From Paludibacter sp. (lineage in GTDB: Bacteria > Bacteroidota > Bacteroidia > Bacteroidales > Paludibacteraceae): a DNA stretch of 47,579 nucleotides. Made by a program: the position numbers and the translations under genes. The notes beneath the pieces are model-generated. The model worked only from the letters and a program-made list of their open reading frames with translations, searched no databases and was not told the DNA's origin. Shown piece by piece: positions 9,193 to 16,711 of this stretch (positions within the stretch are counted from its first letter, which is position 1; every line of letters begins with the position of its first letter). Location of the stretch: the NCBI RefSeq assembly GCF_009712605.1, contig NZ_WASO01000006.1:1-47579 (forward strand), in the 5' to 3' direction.

Positions 9193-9212
9193 AGTTTAGT
9201 AATAACTAAACT
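9193..9212. promoter_or_regulatory. Palindromic operator candidate for the TAC antitoxin
   Basis: AGTTTAGT and ACTAAACT form an 8-bp inverted repeat around AATA. It sits just upstream of the -7 element, spanning the spacer and -33 position, where binding of the XRE antitoxin would block transcription. Autoregulation is inferred from position and family. Confidence 0.55.
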
Positions 9213-9584
9213 TTTTCCAGTAAGAAAAAGGTTAAAAATAAAAACATTTACATCGCTGTTATATATGTGTTTATGTACTATACATTTAGAATCCGCTTAT
9301 GGAAAATTAAAAAACAATCAAAATAGTAACAAATTTAAAGTCATTTGTGTTCTCTCAAAATGAAATAAATTTGATCTTGAATTCAAAGGAACAATTTTTT
9401 CACGAAATTTCAAAATTGAACTATAGCTCGTTTAGAATGTTGATAGTTGATAAGTAAAAAGTGCTTTGTGTTTAGATTTGATATTCAAAATGATATTGTA
9501 TTTGCACGGATTGAATTATATCTACAAAATCATGAAATTATGAGAGATTTCCTTTGTAGACTTAATAATGTCGGATTTGGAAAT
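9213..9584. other. AT-rich intergenic stretch between mnmE and the TAC module
   Basis: About 370 bases with no convincing gene, terminator or repeat. Composition resembles the TAC genes rather than mnmE, so the transferred segment probably extends to near the mnmE stop. No attachment-site direct repeat was recognised. Confidence 0.5.
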
Positions 9585-10982
9585 TCACTTTCCAATGCAA
9601 AACTTCTGGAAGATGTTACCCAAAATCTCGTCGTTGGTAATGCTGCCTCCGGTGATAAGTCCCAGATAATAAATTGATTCGCGAATATCCTGCGATACGA
9701 ACTCCCCTGAAATATTGTTGTTCAATCCTTCTATTACCCGCAGGATAGCTTCCTGCGCTTTTAGTAAAGCTTCGTAATGTCGGGCATTGGTGACGATTAC
9801 GTCGCTTGCGCCTATTTCAGGAATATTGGCGGCAGCAATCAGCGCTTGTTGCAGTTGTTCGTAGCCCTGACCGAATTTGGCCGACAAGAAACAGCAGGGT
9901 TCATTCGTCAACACCGGCAAAGCTTGTAGAGCCGTGCGTTTTTCTTCGGTCAGCGAATCGATTTTGTTGACAATGAAGATACGTTGTTTGCCACTTGTTT
10001 TGTCGACGATATCGGTCGCAAATTGTGTCAGGTCGGTGATGCTGCGCGTAGAGTCGAGCACCGGAAGAACGATCGTTGCCTGATCGATTTTGTGAAAAGT
10101 GCGTTCAATTCCGAGGCTTTCAATTTTATCGCGGGTATCGCGGATCCCGGCAGTGTCAATAAAGCGGAATTGCACGCCTCCAAAAGTCATCACTTCTTCA
10201 ATGGTGTCGCGGGTAGTACCGTGAATATCGGAAACGATAGCGCGTTCTTCGTTGAGCAGGCGGTTGAGCAAAGTCGATTTTCCCACGTTGGTTTCGCCGA
10301 CTATGGCCACCGGAATTCCGTTTTTAACGGCATTTCCTACGCTGAACGAGTTGATTAGTTTGGTGGTAACCAGTTCTATGTGGTTAATCAGTGTATTGAG
10401 CTGGTCGCGGTTGGCAAACTCTACCTCTTCTTCGCTGAAATCGAGTTCGAGTTCTATTAAAGAGGTGAAATCAAGTAATTCTGCGCGTAAACGATTTAAT
10501 TCATCTGAAAATCCACCTTTCAGCTGGTTGATAGCCAGTTTGTGGGCAGCTGCCGATTCGGCGGCAATCAGGTCGGCAACGGCTTCGGCTTGCGACAAAT
10601 CCATTTTACCGTTCATGAAAGCGCGTTGCGTATATTCTCCCGGTTCGGCCATGCGGCAACCGTTGGCAATAAGCAATTGAAGGATTTGCTGCTGAATAAA
10701 TGCCGATCCGTGGCACGAAATTTCTACCGAATCTTCGCCGGTATAGGAGTGAGGATTGCGAAAAACGGAAATCAAAACTTCATCTACCGTTTCTCCTTTT
10801 TGATTGATAATATTGCCGAAGCTCACCGTCTGTCCCTTTTGAGAGAGAACATCGCGGGTATTGTTTTTGGCTTTGAAAATAGCATTGCAGGTGGCAATTG
10901 CATGTTGCCCCGAAACGCGCACAACAGCAATTGCTCCTTGTCCGGGAGCTGTTGAAATAGCGCAAATAGTATCGTTATTCAT
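9585..10982 (-). CDS. mnmE: tRNA uridine-5-carboxymethylaminomethyl(34) synthesis GTPase MnmE
   Basis: 465 residues, full length for the family. With MnmG it modifies U34 of tRNAs reading split codon boxes. The N-terminal formyl-THF-binding domain begins MNNDTICAISTAPGQGAIAVVRVSG. The embedded Ras-like G domain shows GETNVGKST (P-loop), a DTAG switch motif (FIDTAGIRDT) and NKID. The protein ends in FCIGK, the C-x-G-K signature with the essential Cys. The start overlaps the end of the DUF308 gene by 8 bases, so the two are co-transcribed. The C-terminal stop lies next to the AT-rich island. Confidence 0.97.
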   Translation of the reverse strand: MNNDTICAISTAPGQGAIAVVRVSGQHAIATCNAIFKAKNNTRDVLSQKGQTVSFGNIINQKGETVDEVLISVFRNPHSYTGEDSVEISCHGSAFIQQQILQLLIANGCRMAEPGEYTQRAFMNGKMDLSQAEAVADLIAAESAAAHKLAINQLKGGFSDELNRLRAELLDFTSLIELELDFSEEEVEFANRDQLNTLINHIELVTTKLINSFSVGNAVKNGIPVAIVGETNVGKSTLLNRLLNEERAIVSDIHGTTRDTIEEVMTFGGVQFRFIDTAGIRDTRDKIESLGIERTFHKIDQATIVLPVLDSTRSITDLTQFATDIVDKTSGKQRIFIVNKIDSLTEEKRTALQALPVLTNEPCCFLSAKFGQGYEQLQQALIAAANIPEIGASDVIVTNARHYEALLKAQEAILRVIEGLNNNISGEFVSQDIRESIYYLGLITGGSITNDEILGNIFQKFCIGK

Positions 10983-11589
10983 TCGAAAAATCTTGATTTG
11001 AGTTGTAGTGCATTCCGCTTGCCGGCGCTACCGATTTTCGCTTGTTTTCCTTCTTTAACCGTATGGTCAGGAATATGCCCGAAATGCCTGTGTAGATAAG
11101 GGCTGCAGCACCAAAGTAGCCTATAAGGTTGACAACTCCTTCAGGTTTAACCAGTACAAGGATGCCAAGTCCCAGTAAAACCAGCGGACTCAGGTAGTAG
11201 AGTGCCGAGACGGAACTGTTGAAGCTGCGGAGCGAGGTGATTTCAATGAGTTGCAATATGGAGAGACCGATAATGCAAATAGCAATGACCACGATGAACC
11301 ATTGTGCAAAAAATGAGGGTTTGATGATAAAGGCCAAACCGACAACCAACGAAACAATCGAATTGATAGATGCTGTGTGAATCAATATGTTACGAATCAC
11401 ATGACGGAACGATAGTAAAAAGGAAATTACTCCGTAAAGTACCAGTAAAATACCAATGCCAACAACAACTCCTGTGGCAAAAGCATCGGGATACATCCAA
11501 AGAAGGACTCCGGCTGCAATGCAGATAATATTGCGAAGAAACATCCAGTCGGTTCTCGCTGTGAAGCGGGTTAATATCGATTCTTTCAT
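10975..11589 (-). CDS. DUF308 (HdeD-like) integral membrane protein
   Basis: 204 residues with about six hydrophobic helices, arranged as tandem two-helix DUF308 units: IICIAAGVLLWMYPDAFATG, then VSLVVGLAFIIKPSFF, then LLGLGILVLVKPEGVV. The repeated pattern of helix, Gly-rich turn and Pro marks the HdeD/DUF308 family, whose function is largely unknown apart from acid resistance for E. coli HdeD. The C-terminal 25 residues are charged and cytoplasmic. It lies 13 bases after the nucleoside phosphorylase stop and overlaps mnmE, forming a phosphorylase-DUF308-mnmE transcript. Confidence 0.8.
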   Translation of the reverse strand: MKESILTRFTARTDWMFLRNIICIAAGVLLWMYPDAFATGVVVGIGILLVLYGVISFLLSFRHVIRNILIHTASINSIVSLVVGLAFIIKPSFFAQWFIVVIAICIIGLSILQLIEITSLRSFNSSVSALYYLSPLVLLGLGILVLVKPEGVVNLIGYFGAAALIYTGISGIFLTIRLKKENKRKSVAPASGMHYNSNQDFSNE

Positions 11590-11602
11590 GTCTGTGTATG
11601 TT

Positions 11603-12472
11603 TTATATTCTGTCCAATACTTTTTCTACCAGCATCTGAACCGATTCTTTGTAGTTGGGAAATGCATCGTGAATGCGACGATTGGCGATAATGCAGCAAA
11701 CGGTTACCGCTTTGTGTCCCATTAATTTCGATAAGCCGGCAATGGCAGAACTCTCCATTTCGTAGTTCGTAATTTTGAACCGTCCATAGCGGAAGGTTTC
11801 TATGAGGTCGTTCAGGGTAGGGTGGGCAAGAGGAAGCCTGAGTTCGCGTCCCTGTGGCCCGTAAAAGCCGTTTGCCGAAATAGTTACGCCTCTCAGCATG
11901 TCGTCTTTTCCGATGCGCTCTACAAGTTCCGGATCATTATCGGCAACATACGGGGCGCACCATTGAGGGTGCCAGTTGACATGATGCGTGAATGCTTTTT
12001 CAAACTCGATATCGCATGCTGCGTTTCTGTTGGCATAGAAGTTCAGTACGCCATCAAATCCTATCGATTTTTCAGACAGAACATATGTGCCGGGTCTGAT
12101 GTCAGGTTGGACGGCGCCGGATGTACCTATTCTTACTAAAGTCAGTTGCTTGTGTTCCGGCTTTTCTGTCCTGTTGATGAGATCAATATTCGATAATGCG
12201 TCCAATTCGTTGACAACGATATCAATATTGTCCGTTCCAATGCCGGTTCCCACCACTGTCAGACGTTTGCCTTTATAGGTGCCGGTAATAGTGCGAAATT
12301 CACGATTGGCAACATCGCACTCAATATTTTCGAAATAGGAGGCGATCATTTCAACGCGACCCGGATCGCCTACTAAAATGATTTTCTCAGCGAGTTGCTC
12401 CGGGAGCAGGTGTAAGTGGAATATTGAGCCATCATCATTGATAATGAGTTCCGAGCTTGGAAAATATTTCAT
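11603..12472 (-). CDS. Nucleoside phosphorylase, uridine phosphorylase-like
   Basis: 289 residues of the PNP/UDP phosphorylase family, which splits nucleosides with phosphate to give base and ribose-1-phosphate. Visible signatures are KIILVGDPGRVEMIA at about 30 (phosphate-binding GDPGR), VVGTGIGTDNIDIVVNEL at about 75, TLVRIGTSGAVQPDIRPGT at about 110 and NYEMESSAIAGLSKLMGHK at about 235, where the Glu of EMES contacts the ribose. Length fits Bacteroidota uridine phosphorylase-like enzymes, which are longer than E. coli Udp (253). Base preference is not certain. It is the first gene of a probable phosphorylase-DUF308-mnmE transcript with its own promoter at 12573-12580. Confidence 0.85.
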   Translation of the reverse strand: MKYFPSSELIINDDGSIFHLHLLPEQLAEKIILVGDPGRVEMIASYFENIECDVANREFRTITGTYKGKRLTVVGTGIGTDNIDIVVNELDALSNIDLINRTEKPEHKQLTLVRIGTSGAVQPDIRPGTYVLSEKSIGFDGVLNFYANRNAACDIEFEKAFTHHVNWHPQWCAPYVADNDPELVERIGKDDMLRGVTISANGFYGPQGRELRLPLAHPTLNDLIETFRYGRFKITNYEMESSAIAGLSKLMGHKAVTVCCIIANRRIHDAFPNYKESVQMLVEKVLDRI

Positions 12473-12572
12473 ATCGATGTTGTTTTGGTTTGTAAAATTT
12501 ATAGGAAATTTCTGGCATTGTAATCACAAGAACTACTTTGTCTACAAAGAGATGAGGTAGTTTGAAGAAAGC

Positions 12573-12580
12573 CAAATTTA
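12573..12580 (-). promoter_or_regulatory. -7 promoter element for the nucleoside phosphorylase gene
   Basis: The minus strand reads TAAATTTG, with a TTTG about 18 bases further upstream. It lies about 100 bases before the start codon. Confidence 0.55.
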
Positions 12581-12646
12581 GTTAATTTTGAGGACAAACA
12601 AAAATACGACTTTGTTTAAGAAATTGTGCCTTTAGATGCAAATTTA

Positions 12647-13030
12647 TTATTTGTCGTTTTTTAAGAGAGCGTTTACTGCGTTTTTGACAAATGGAAACCT
12701 GTTGTAATCAGGGTGAATAATCTCTTCGTTGCACACAATAATGTCCAGATCCATGGGCACAATGCCCTGGGCTTTTTGCTCGGGAGTCCGGCCAAGTATG
12801 ACTTCCATGGCCTTCAGTTTCGGTTTCAGTTCCAATGCTGTCAGACTGCTCTCAAAGCTTACGGCTCCGTTATAAAACGGTTGTGTGTAATGATTTCCGA
12901 TTGCCGGAATCCATTGAAAGTTGGAAAAACGAACATTGGTAAATGCGTTATTCAGTAATATTTGCACTGCGGTAACATTTTGTTCCGCGTTGGAGTTTGA
13001 TCCGATGGAGACAATATATGTATTGGGCAT
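12647..13030 (-). CDS. folK: Short HPPK-like protein (dihydropterin pyrophosphokinase, FolK family)
   Basis: 127 residues from the ATG at 13030 (MPNTYIVSIGSN); a longer open frame runs 28 codons upstream but is not FolK-like. HPPK transfers pyrophosphate from ATP to the pterin precursor of folate. The GSN motif near residue 9 and MDLDIIV near residue 98, which supplies the two metal-binding Asp, are present. The protein is about 30 residues shorter than E. coli FolK (159). The usual R-x-P-R before the D-x-D is replaced by GIVPMDLD, so a conserved Arg is missing. It may be a divergent, still active Bacteroidota form or a paralogue. A -7 element lies at 13055-13062. Confidence 0.7.
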   Translation of the reverse strand: MPNTYIVSIGSNSNAEQNVTAVQILLNNAFTNVRFSNFQWIPAIGNHYTQPFYNGAVSFESSLTALELKPKLKAMEVILGRTPEQKAQGIVPMDLDIIVCNEEIIHPDYNRFPFVKNAVNALLKNDK

Positions 13031-13054
13031 TGGGTTATTCTTGTAAACAGAGAA

Positions 13055-13062
13055 CAAAAGTA
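13055..13062 (-). promoter_or_regulatory. -7 promoter element for folK
   Basis: TACTTTTG on the minus strand matches TAnnTTTG, about 25 bases before the start at 13030. This supports the short start. Confidence 0.5.
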
Positions 13063-13233
13063 CATTAATCAGGTCTGATTTGAAAAATATTAATCCGACT
13101 TTATGTCTGTACAAATTAAAGTTGTGTTTTTATTGTGGTTGTATATTGTTGATATATAATTGAATGTGTATGTTGGTTCTTTGTCGTATCGGCTTTCTGT
13201 AGTTAAATGTTTCTAATTTTTATAAATGCCGAT

Positions 13234-13249
13234 ACGTTTAAACGTTTAA
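13234..13249. promoter_or_regulatory. LacI-family operator 1, at the lacI promoter
   Basis: ACGTTTAAACGTTTAA contains two overlapping 12-bp palindromes (13234-13245 and 13238-13249). It lies just upstream of the TATATTTGC element at 13255. It resembles the two other sites at 14323 and 16693 and fits autoregulation by the downstream LacI protein. Confidence 0.7.
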
Positions 13250-13254
13250 CCTGC

Positions 13255-13263
13255 TATATTTGC
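13255..13263 (+). promoter_or_regulatory. -7 promoter element of the lacI-type gene
   Basis: TATATTTGC, a perfect TAnnTTTGC, about 40 bases before the ATG at 13304 and immediately downstream of operator 1. Confidence 0.65.
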
Positions 13264-13303
13264 ATCGTAATAATCATGTTACCTTTAATCTGAAAATTCA
13301 GCT

Positions 13304-14305
13304 ATGAAGAAAAAGACTTCCTTAAAAGATATTGCAGTGCAGGTCGGTGTATCGACGGCATTGGTCTCTTATGTGCTGAATAATAAGAAAGAAGGACGAA
13401 TCAGTAAAGAGATTACGGCTAAAATCAAACAGGCTGCTATCGATCTCAATTACCAGCCGAACCATATTGCCCGTAGCCTTCAGGCACAAAAAACCATGAC
13501 CATTGGTTTGATTGTGGCCGATATTGCCAACCCATTTTCTTCCCAGATTGCACGGATTATTGAAGACGAAGCGCAAAAAGCCGGCTACTCGGTGATTTTT
13601 GGCAGTTCAGACGAGAAAGCTTCCAAAACTGAAAAGCTTATTAAGCTGTTTCTGAATCGTCAGGTCGACGGGTTTATCATCGCTTTCCCCGAAAATACGC
13701 AAACTCAGGCTCAATACCTGAAGCAAATCGGCATCCCGTTTGTGATGATCGACCGTTATTTTCCGGAAATCACCTCCAATTGCGTGTCAATCAACAACTA
13801 TTCCGCCGCAGCTTCGGCAATCAATCATTTGCTGGAGAATGGCCGCCGGAGGATAGGTATTGTCACGTATGCCACTGCTTTGCACCATTTAAATGAACGT
13901 AAGCGCGGTGCAATTGATCTGTTGGGTGATAATGCAGCTGTGGGTGAGGTGCGTATTGACCATGTTTCGGAAGACGTTTCAGAAGCGATTGCCGGTTTTC
14001 TTGCTTTGCCCGAACCGGTGGATGCCGTTTTCTTTACCACTAACTTACTGACAGTTGCAGGTTTGAAATATCTTAACTCGTTGAACGTAAAAGTGCCGGA
14101 TCAGGTTGCTGTGGTCGGTTTTGACGAAACCGACGCTTTCGATCTTTTCTATGCTCCCGTCTCTTATGTGAAACAGCCCATGACCGATCTTGGCAGAGAG
14201 GCTGTGAATCTGCTGCTTAAAACTATTGACGATAGTAGTTTGCAAAAGTCGGTTACGCTTGAAACCGAATTGGTTGTCCGTCAATCGTCTGTTTTATTCC
14301 GATAA
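13304..14305 (+). CDS. LacI-family transcriptional regulator of the sugar operon
   Basis: 333 residues, standard LacI length. The DNA-binding domain at 1-60 begins TSLKDIAVQVGVSTALVSYVLN, followed by the hinge helix HIARSLQAQ that inserts into the operator minor groove. The effector-binding domain has the usual core: TIGLIVADIANPFSSQIAR, then DGFIIAFPEN, then VAVVGFDETDAFDLFYAPVS. It heads the divergent pair with folK and lies 78 bases upstream of the kinase gene. The three GTTTAA-CG-TTAAAC-like palindromes at its own promoter, before the kinase and before the porin are the obvious targets. It presumably represses until a sugar or sugar phosphate binds. Inducer identity is inferred only from the operon (a ketohexose). 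Confidence 0.95.
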   Translation: MKKKTSLKDIAVQVGVSTALVSYVLNNKKEGRISKEITAKIKQAAIDLNYQPNHIARSLQAQKTMTIGLIVADIANPFSSQIARIIEDEAQKAGYSVIFGSSDEKASKTEKLIKLFLNRQVDGFIIAFPENTQTQAQYLKQIGIPFVMIDRYFPEITSNCVSINNYSAAASAINHLLENGRRRIGIVTYATALHHLNERKRGAIDLLGDNAAVGEVRIDHVSEDVSEAIAGFLALPEPVDAVFFTTNLLTVAGLKYLNSLNVKVPDQVAVVGFDETDAFDLFYAPVSYVKQPMTDLGREAVNLLLKTIDDSSLQKSVTLETELVVRQSSVLFR

Positions 14306-14322
14306 ATTTTTTTTGCACGAAA

Positions 14323-14338
14323 GTTTAATCGATTAAAC
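14323..14338. promoter_or_regulatory. LacI-family operator 2, upstream of the kinase gene
   Basis: GTTTAATCGATTAAAC is a perfect 16-bp palindrome preceded by CGAAA, 45 bases before the kinase ATG. It shares the arms and flanking CGAAA with operator 3. Confidence 0.8.
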
Positions 14339-14383
14339 AGATTCTTTTTTCTGAGATTTAAAACCCCAAATATTTTATTTATC

Positions 14384-15298
14384 ATGGAAAATGTATCAAA
14401 ATCAGTTGTTTGTTTTGGAGAAGTGCTGTGGGATGTTTTCCCCAATCAGGTGAAACCCGGTGGCGCTCCGATGAATGTGGCTTATCACCTGAGAAAGTTC
14501 GGTGTCGATAGTCATATGATCTCTCGTGTGGGTGCCGATGAAATGGGTCTGCGCTTGTTGAATTTACTGGATCAATGGCAGATTCCGGCCGGTTATTGTC
14601 CCCGCGATACCGAACATGTTACCGGTCAGGTGATTGCAAAAATTTTACCCGGAAACGAGATGGAATATACCATTCAGCATCATGCTGCCTGGGATTATAT
14701 CAGCTGTAGTGAAGAGCAGGAAGCTCTTGTTTCAAAGGCCGATGCATTTGTTTTCGGTAGTCTGGCTGCCCGTGGAGAAACTTCGCGCGAAACGCTCTTT
14801 CGTCTTCTGGACAAAGCTCAATACAAAGTGTTTGACATTAATCTGCGTGCTCCGTTTTACAATTCTGAGATCGTTGAACAACTGCTTGAGAAGTGTAATC
14901 TGTTAAAGATGAACGAAAATGAGCTGTATCTGTTGTCGCAATGGTATTTGCTAAGTGCCGATAATGAAGCCGCAAATGTAAGAACGTTGCAGGAACGTTT
15001 CGGAATTGATGAAGTAATTGTAACCCGGGGCGGGGATGGAGCCACTTATTATTCAGCTTCGGAAACTTGTTCTGTTGCTGCCTATCCGGTTGATGTTCAG
15101 GATACCGTAGGTAGCGGTGATTCTTTTCTGGCTGCATTTCTTGCTCAAAAACTGCAAGGCGCAGAACCTTGTGAAAGTATGAAATATGCGTCAGCCTTAG
15201 GGTCTTTTGTGGCTTCCTGCGATGGTGCTTGTCCGGCTTATACTCTCGATCAACTCAAATCATTTATAGTTCAAAAAGAAACAGAAGTCGTTTGTTAA
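14384..15298 (+). CDS. PfkB-family carbohydrate kinase, fructokinase-like
   Basis: 304 residues. Predicted to phosphorylate a ketohexose with ATP in the cytoplasm. The N-terminus CFGEVLWDVFP and KPGGAPMNVAYHL give the sugar-binding GG motif typical of bacterial fructokinases. FDINLRAPFY at about 150 is the PfkB middle motif. DTVGSGDSF at 240-248 is the anion-hole signature with Asp246 as catalytic base. It is the first structural gene after lacI, followed 31 bases later by the FucP-type permease. Together with the 3-epimerase the logical substrate is fructose, or the product of epimerisation. A different keto- or deoxy-sugar cannot be excluded. Confidence 0.9.
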   Translation: MENVSKSVVCFGEVLWDVFPNQVKPGGAPMNVAYHLRKFGVDSHMISRVGADEMGLRLLNLLDQWQIPAGYCPRDTEHVTGQVIAKILPGNEMEYTIQHHAAWDYISCSEEQEALVSKADAFVFGSLAARGETSRETLFRLLDKAQYKVFDINLRAPFYNSEIVEQLLEKCNLLKMNENELYLLSQWYLLSADNEAANVRTLQERFGIDEVIVTRGGDGATYYSASETCSVAAYPVDVQDTVGSGDSFLAAFLAQKLQGAEPCESMKYASALGSFVASCDGACPAYTLDQLKSFIVQKETEVVC

Positions 15299-15329
15299 TC
15301 AATTCCTTGAATCCTAAAAACACAAAACT

Positions 15330-16667
15330 ATGCAAGCTTCAAATTTTAATTCGCCCAAGGCTGTTGTCGCCACTGCATCGCTCGATGCAAAAGTGCAGAA
15401 AGCAAGTTATCTGATCCCGTTTGTTCTCATTATCAGTCTTTTCTTTATGTGGGGAATGGCCGGTAACCTGAATGATATTCTCATTAAGCAGTTCAAAAAG
15501 ACTTTCGAATTGACCGATTTTCAATCAGGTTTGGTACAGTCGGCTTTTTATATGGGCTATTTTTTGTTTGCCATTCCGGCATCGTTGGTAATGCGCCGTT
15601 TTAATTACAAATCAGGGATTATTATCGGCTTGTTGCTCTATGCCACGGGTGCTTTTCTCTTTTTCCCGGCGGCTAATCTGGCTTCTTATGGATTCTTCCT
15701 GTTTGCTTTGTTTGTAATAGCTTCCGGTCTGGCATTTCTGGAAACGGCCGCCAATCCGTATGTATCGGTGCTGGGTGCTCCCGAAACGGCTACTTTTCGC
15801 CTCAATCTGGCGCAATCGTTCAACCCTATTGGCTGCGTGACAGGGATTTTGGTAGGACAGCATTTCATTTTCTCCGGCGTGGAATATTCGAAAGAACAAC
15901 TGGCGGCTATGGCTCCCGAAGCCATCAGGGCTTACCATCAAACCGAAGCTTTGGCCGTGCAAACTCCTTATTTGGTAATTGGTATGGTGATATTGATTGC
16001 AGCTTTGGCAATCGCCATTACTAAATTCCCGACCGTAAAAGACGAAGAGGTTTCAGAACAGAGCTCAGCAAAGAACACATTAAAATTTATATTTGGCAAA
16101 CGCCACTTCAAACAAGCCGTGCTGGCTCAGTTCTTCTATGTTGGTGCGCAGGTTTGCATCTGGAGTTACCTTATTCGCTACATTCAGGGTACTATGCCGG
16201 GCACTCCCGAAAAGGTCGCTGCCAACTTTCTGACTATCTCATTGGTCGTTTTTACTATCGGGCGTTTTGTGGGAACAGCGTTACTCAAGAAAATTAAGGG
16301 ACATAATTTGTTGGGAATCTATGCGGTAATGAATGTTGTTTTGCTGATTGCTGGAATTTTGTTGCCGGGCAAAATTGGGGCGTGGATGTTGGTTGCCACC
16401 AGTTTCTTCATGTCGATCATGTACCCGACCATTTTCTCTCTCGGTATCCGCGATTTGGGCCAACACACCAAACTGGCCTCTTCAGTACTGGTAATGGCCA
16501 TTATCGGTGGTGCTACACTTACAATGCTTATGGGTGCTGTTTCCGATTTGGCTGGTATTGCGAATTCGTTGGTCGTTCCGCTGCTTTGCTTTGTATTTAT
16601 TGCTTTCTATGCATTGAAAGGCTACAAAGAAAAGGTGGAAGCCAATTCGCATCTCTCTTCTTATTAA
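15330..16667 (+). CDS. FucP-type sugar:proton symporter (MFS)
   Basis: 445 residues with twelve predicted membrane helices. The first helix segment VLIISLFFMWGMAGNLNDILIKQFK and FLETAANPYVSVLG followed by FRLNLAQSFNPIG are hallmark sequences of the FucP/glucose-galactose MFS branch. The family imports hexoses by proton symport across the inner membrane. It sits between the kinase and the LamB-like porin in a tight plus-strand operon (gaps of 31 and 44 bases). The substrate is probably the ketohexose handled by the neighbouring epimerase and kinase; this is inference from context. Confidence 0.9.
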   Translation: MQASNFNSPKAVVATASLDAKVQKASYLIPFVLIISLFFMWGMAGNLNDILIKQFKKTFELTDFQSGLVQSAFYMGYFLFAIPASLVMRRFNYKSGIIIGLLLYATGAFLFFPAANLASYGFFLFALFVIASGLAFLETAANPYVSVLGAPETATFRLNLAQSFNPIGCVTGILVGQHFIFSGVEYSKEQLAAMAPEAIRAYHQTEALAVQTPYLVIGMVILIAALAIAITKFPTVKDEEVSEQSSAKNTLKFIFGKRHFKQAVLAQFFYVGAQVCIWSYLIRYIQGTMPGTPEKVAANFLTISLVVFTIGRFVGTALLKKIKGHNLLGIYAVMNVVLLIAGILLPGKIGAWMLVATSFFMSIMYPTIFSLGIRDLGQHTKLASSVLVMAIIGGATLTMLMGAVSDLAGIANSLVVPLLCFVFIAFYALKGYKEKVEANSHLSSY

Positions 16668-16692
16668 GTCATCCGTCTATTTTTTACTCGAA

Positions 16693-16710
16693 AGTTTAAA
16701 CGTTTAAACT
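16693..16710. promoter_or_regulatory. LacI-family operator 3, touching the porin start codon
   Basis: AGTTTAAACGTTTAAACT is a perfect 18-bp palindrome ending one base before the ATG at 16712. It occupies the place of a ribosome-binding region, so a bound repressor would act as a roadblock inside the operon or at an internal promoter. Same arms and CGAAA flank as operator 2. Confidence 0.8.
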
Positions 16711-16711
16711 T

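Noticed and set aside
9133-9363. Plus-strand open frame overlapping the toxin 5' end
   Set aside because: It runs antisense through the toxin promoter and operator and encodes a low-complexity, Leu/Lys-rich product; better explained as a by-product of AT-rich DNA.
9447-9677. Plus-strand open frame of 76 codons in the AT-rich gap before mnmE
   Set aside because: Its second half is the antisense of the mnmE 3' end, no motif is recognisable and no promoter or start context supports it.
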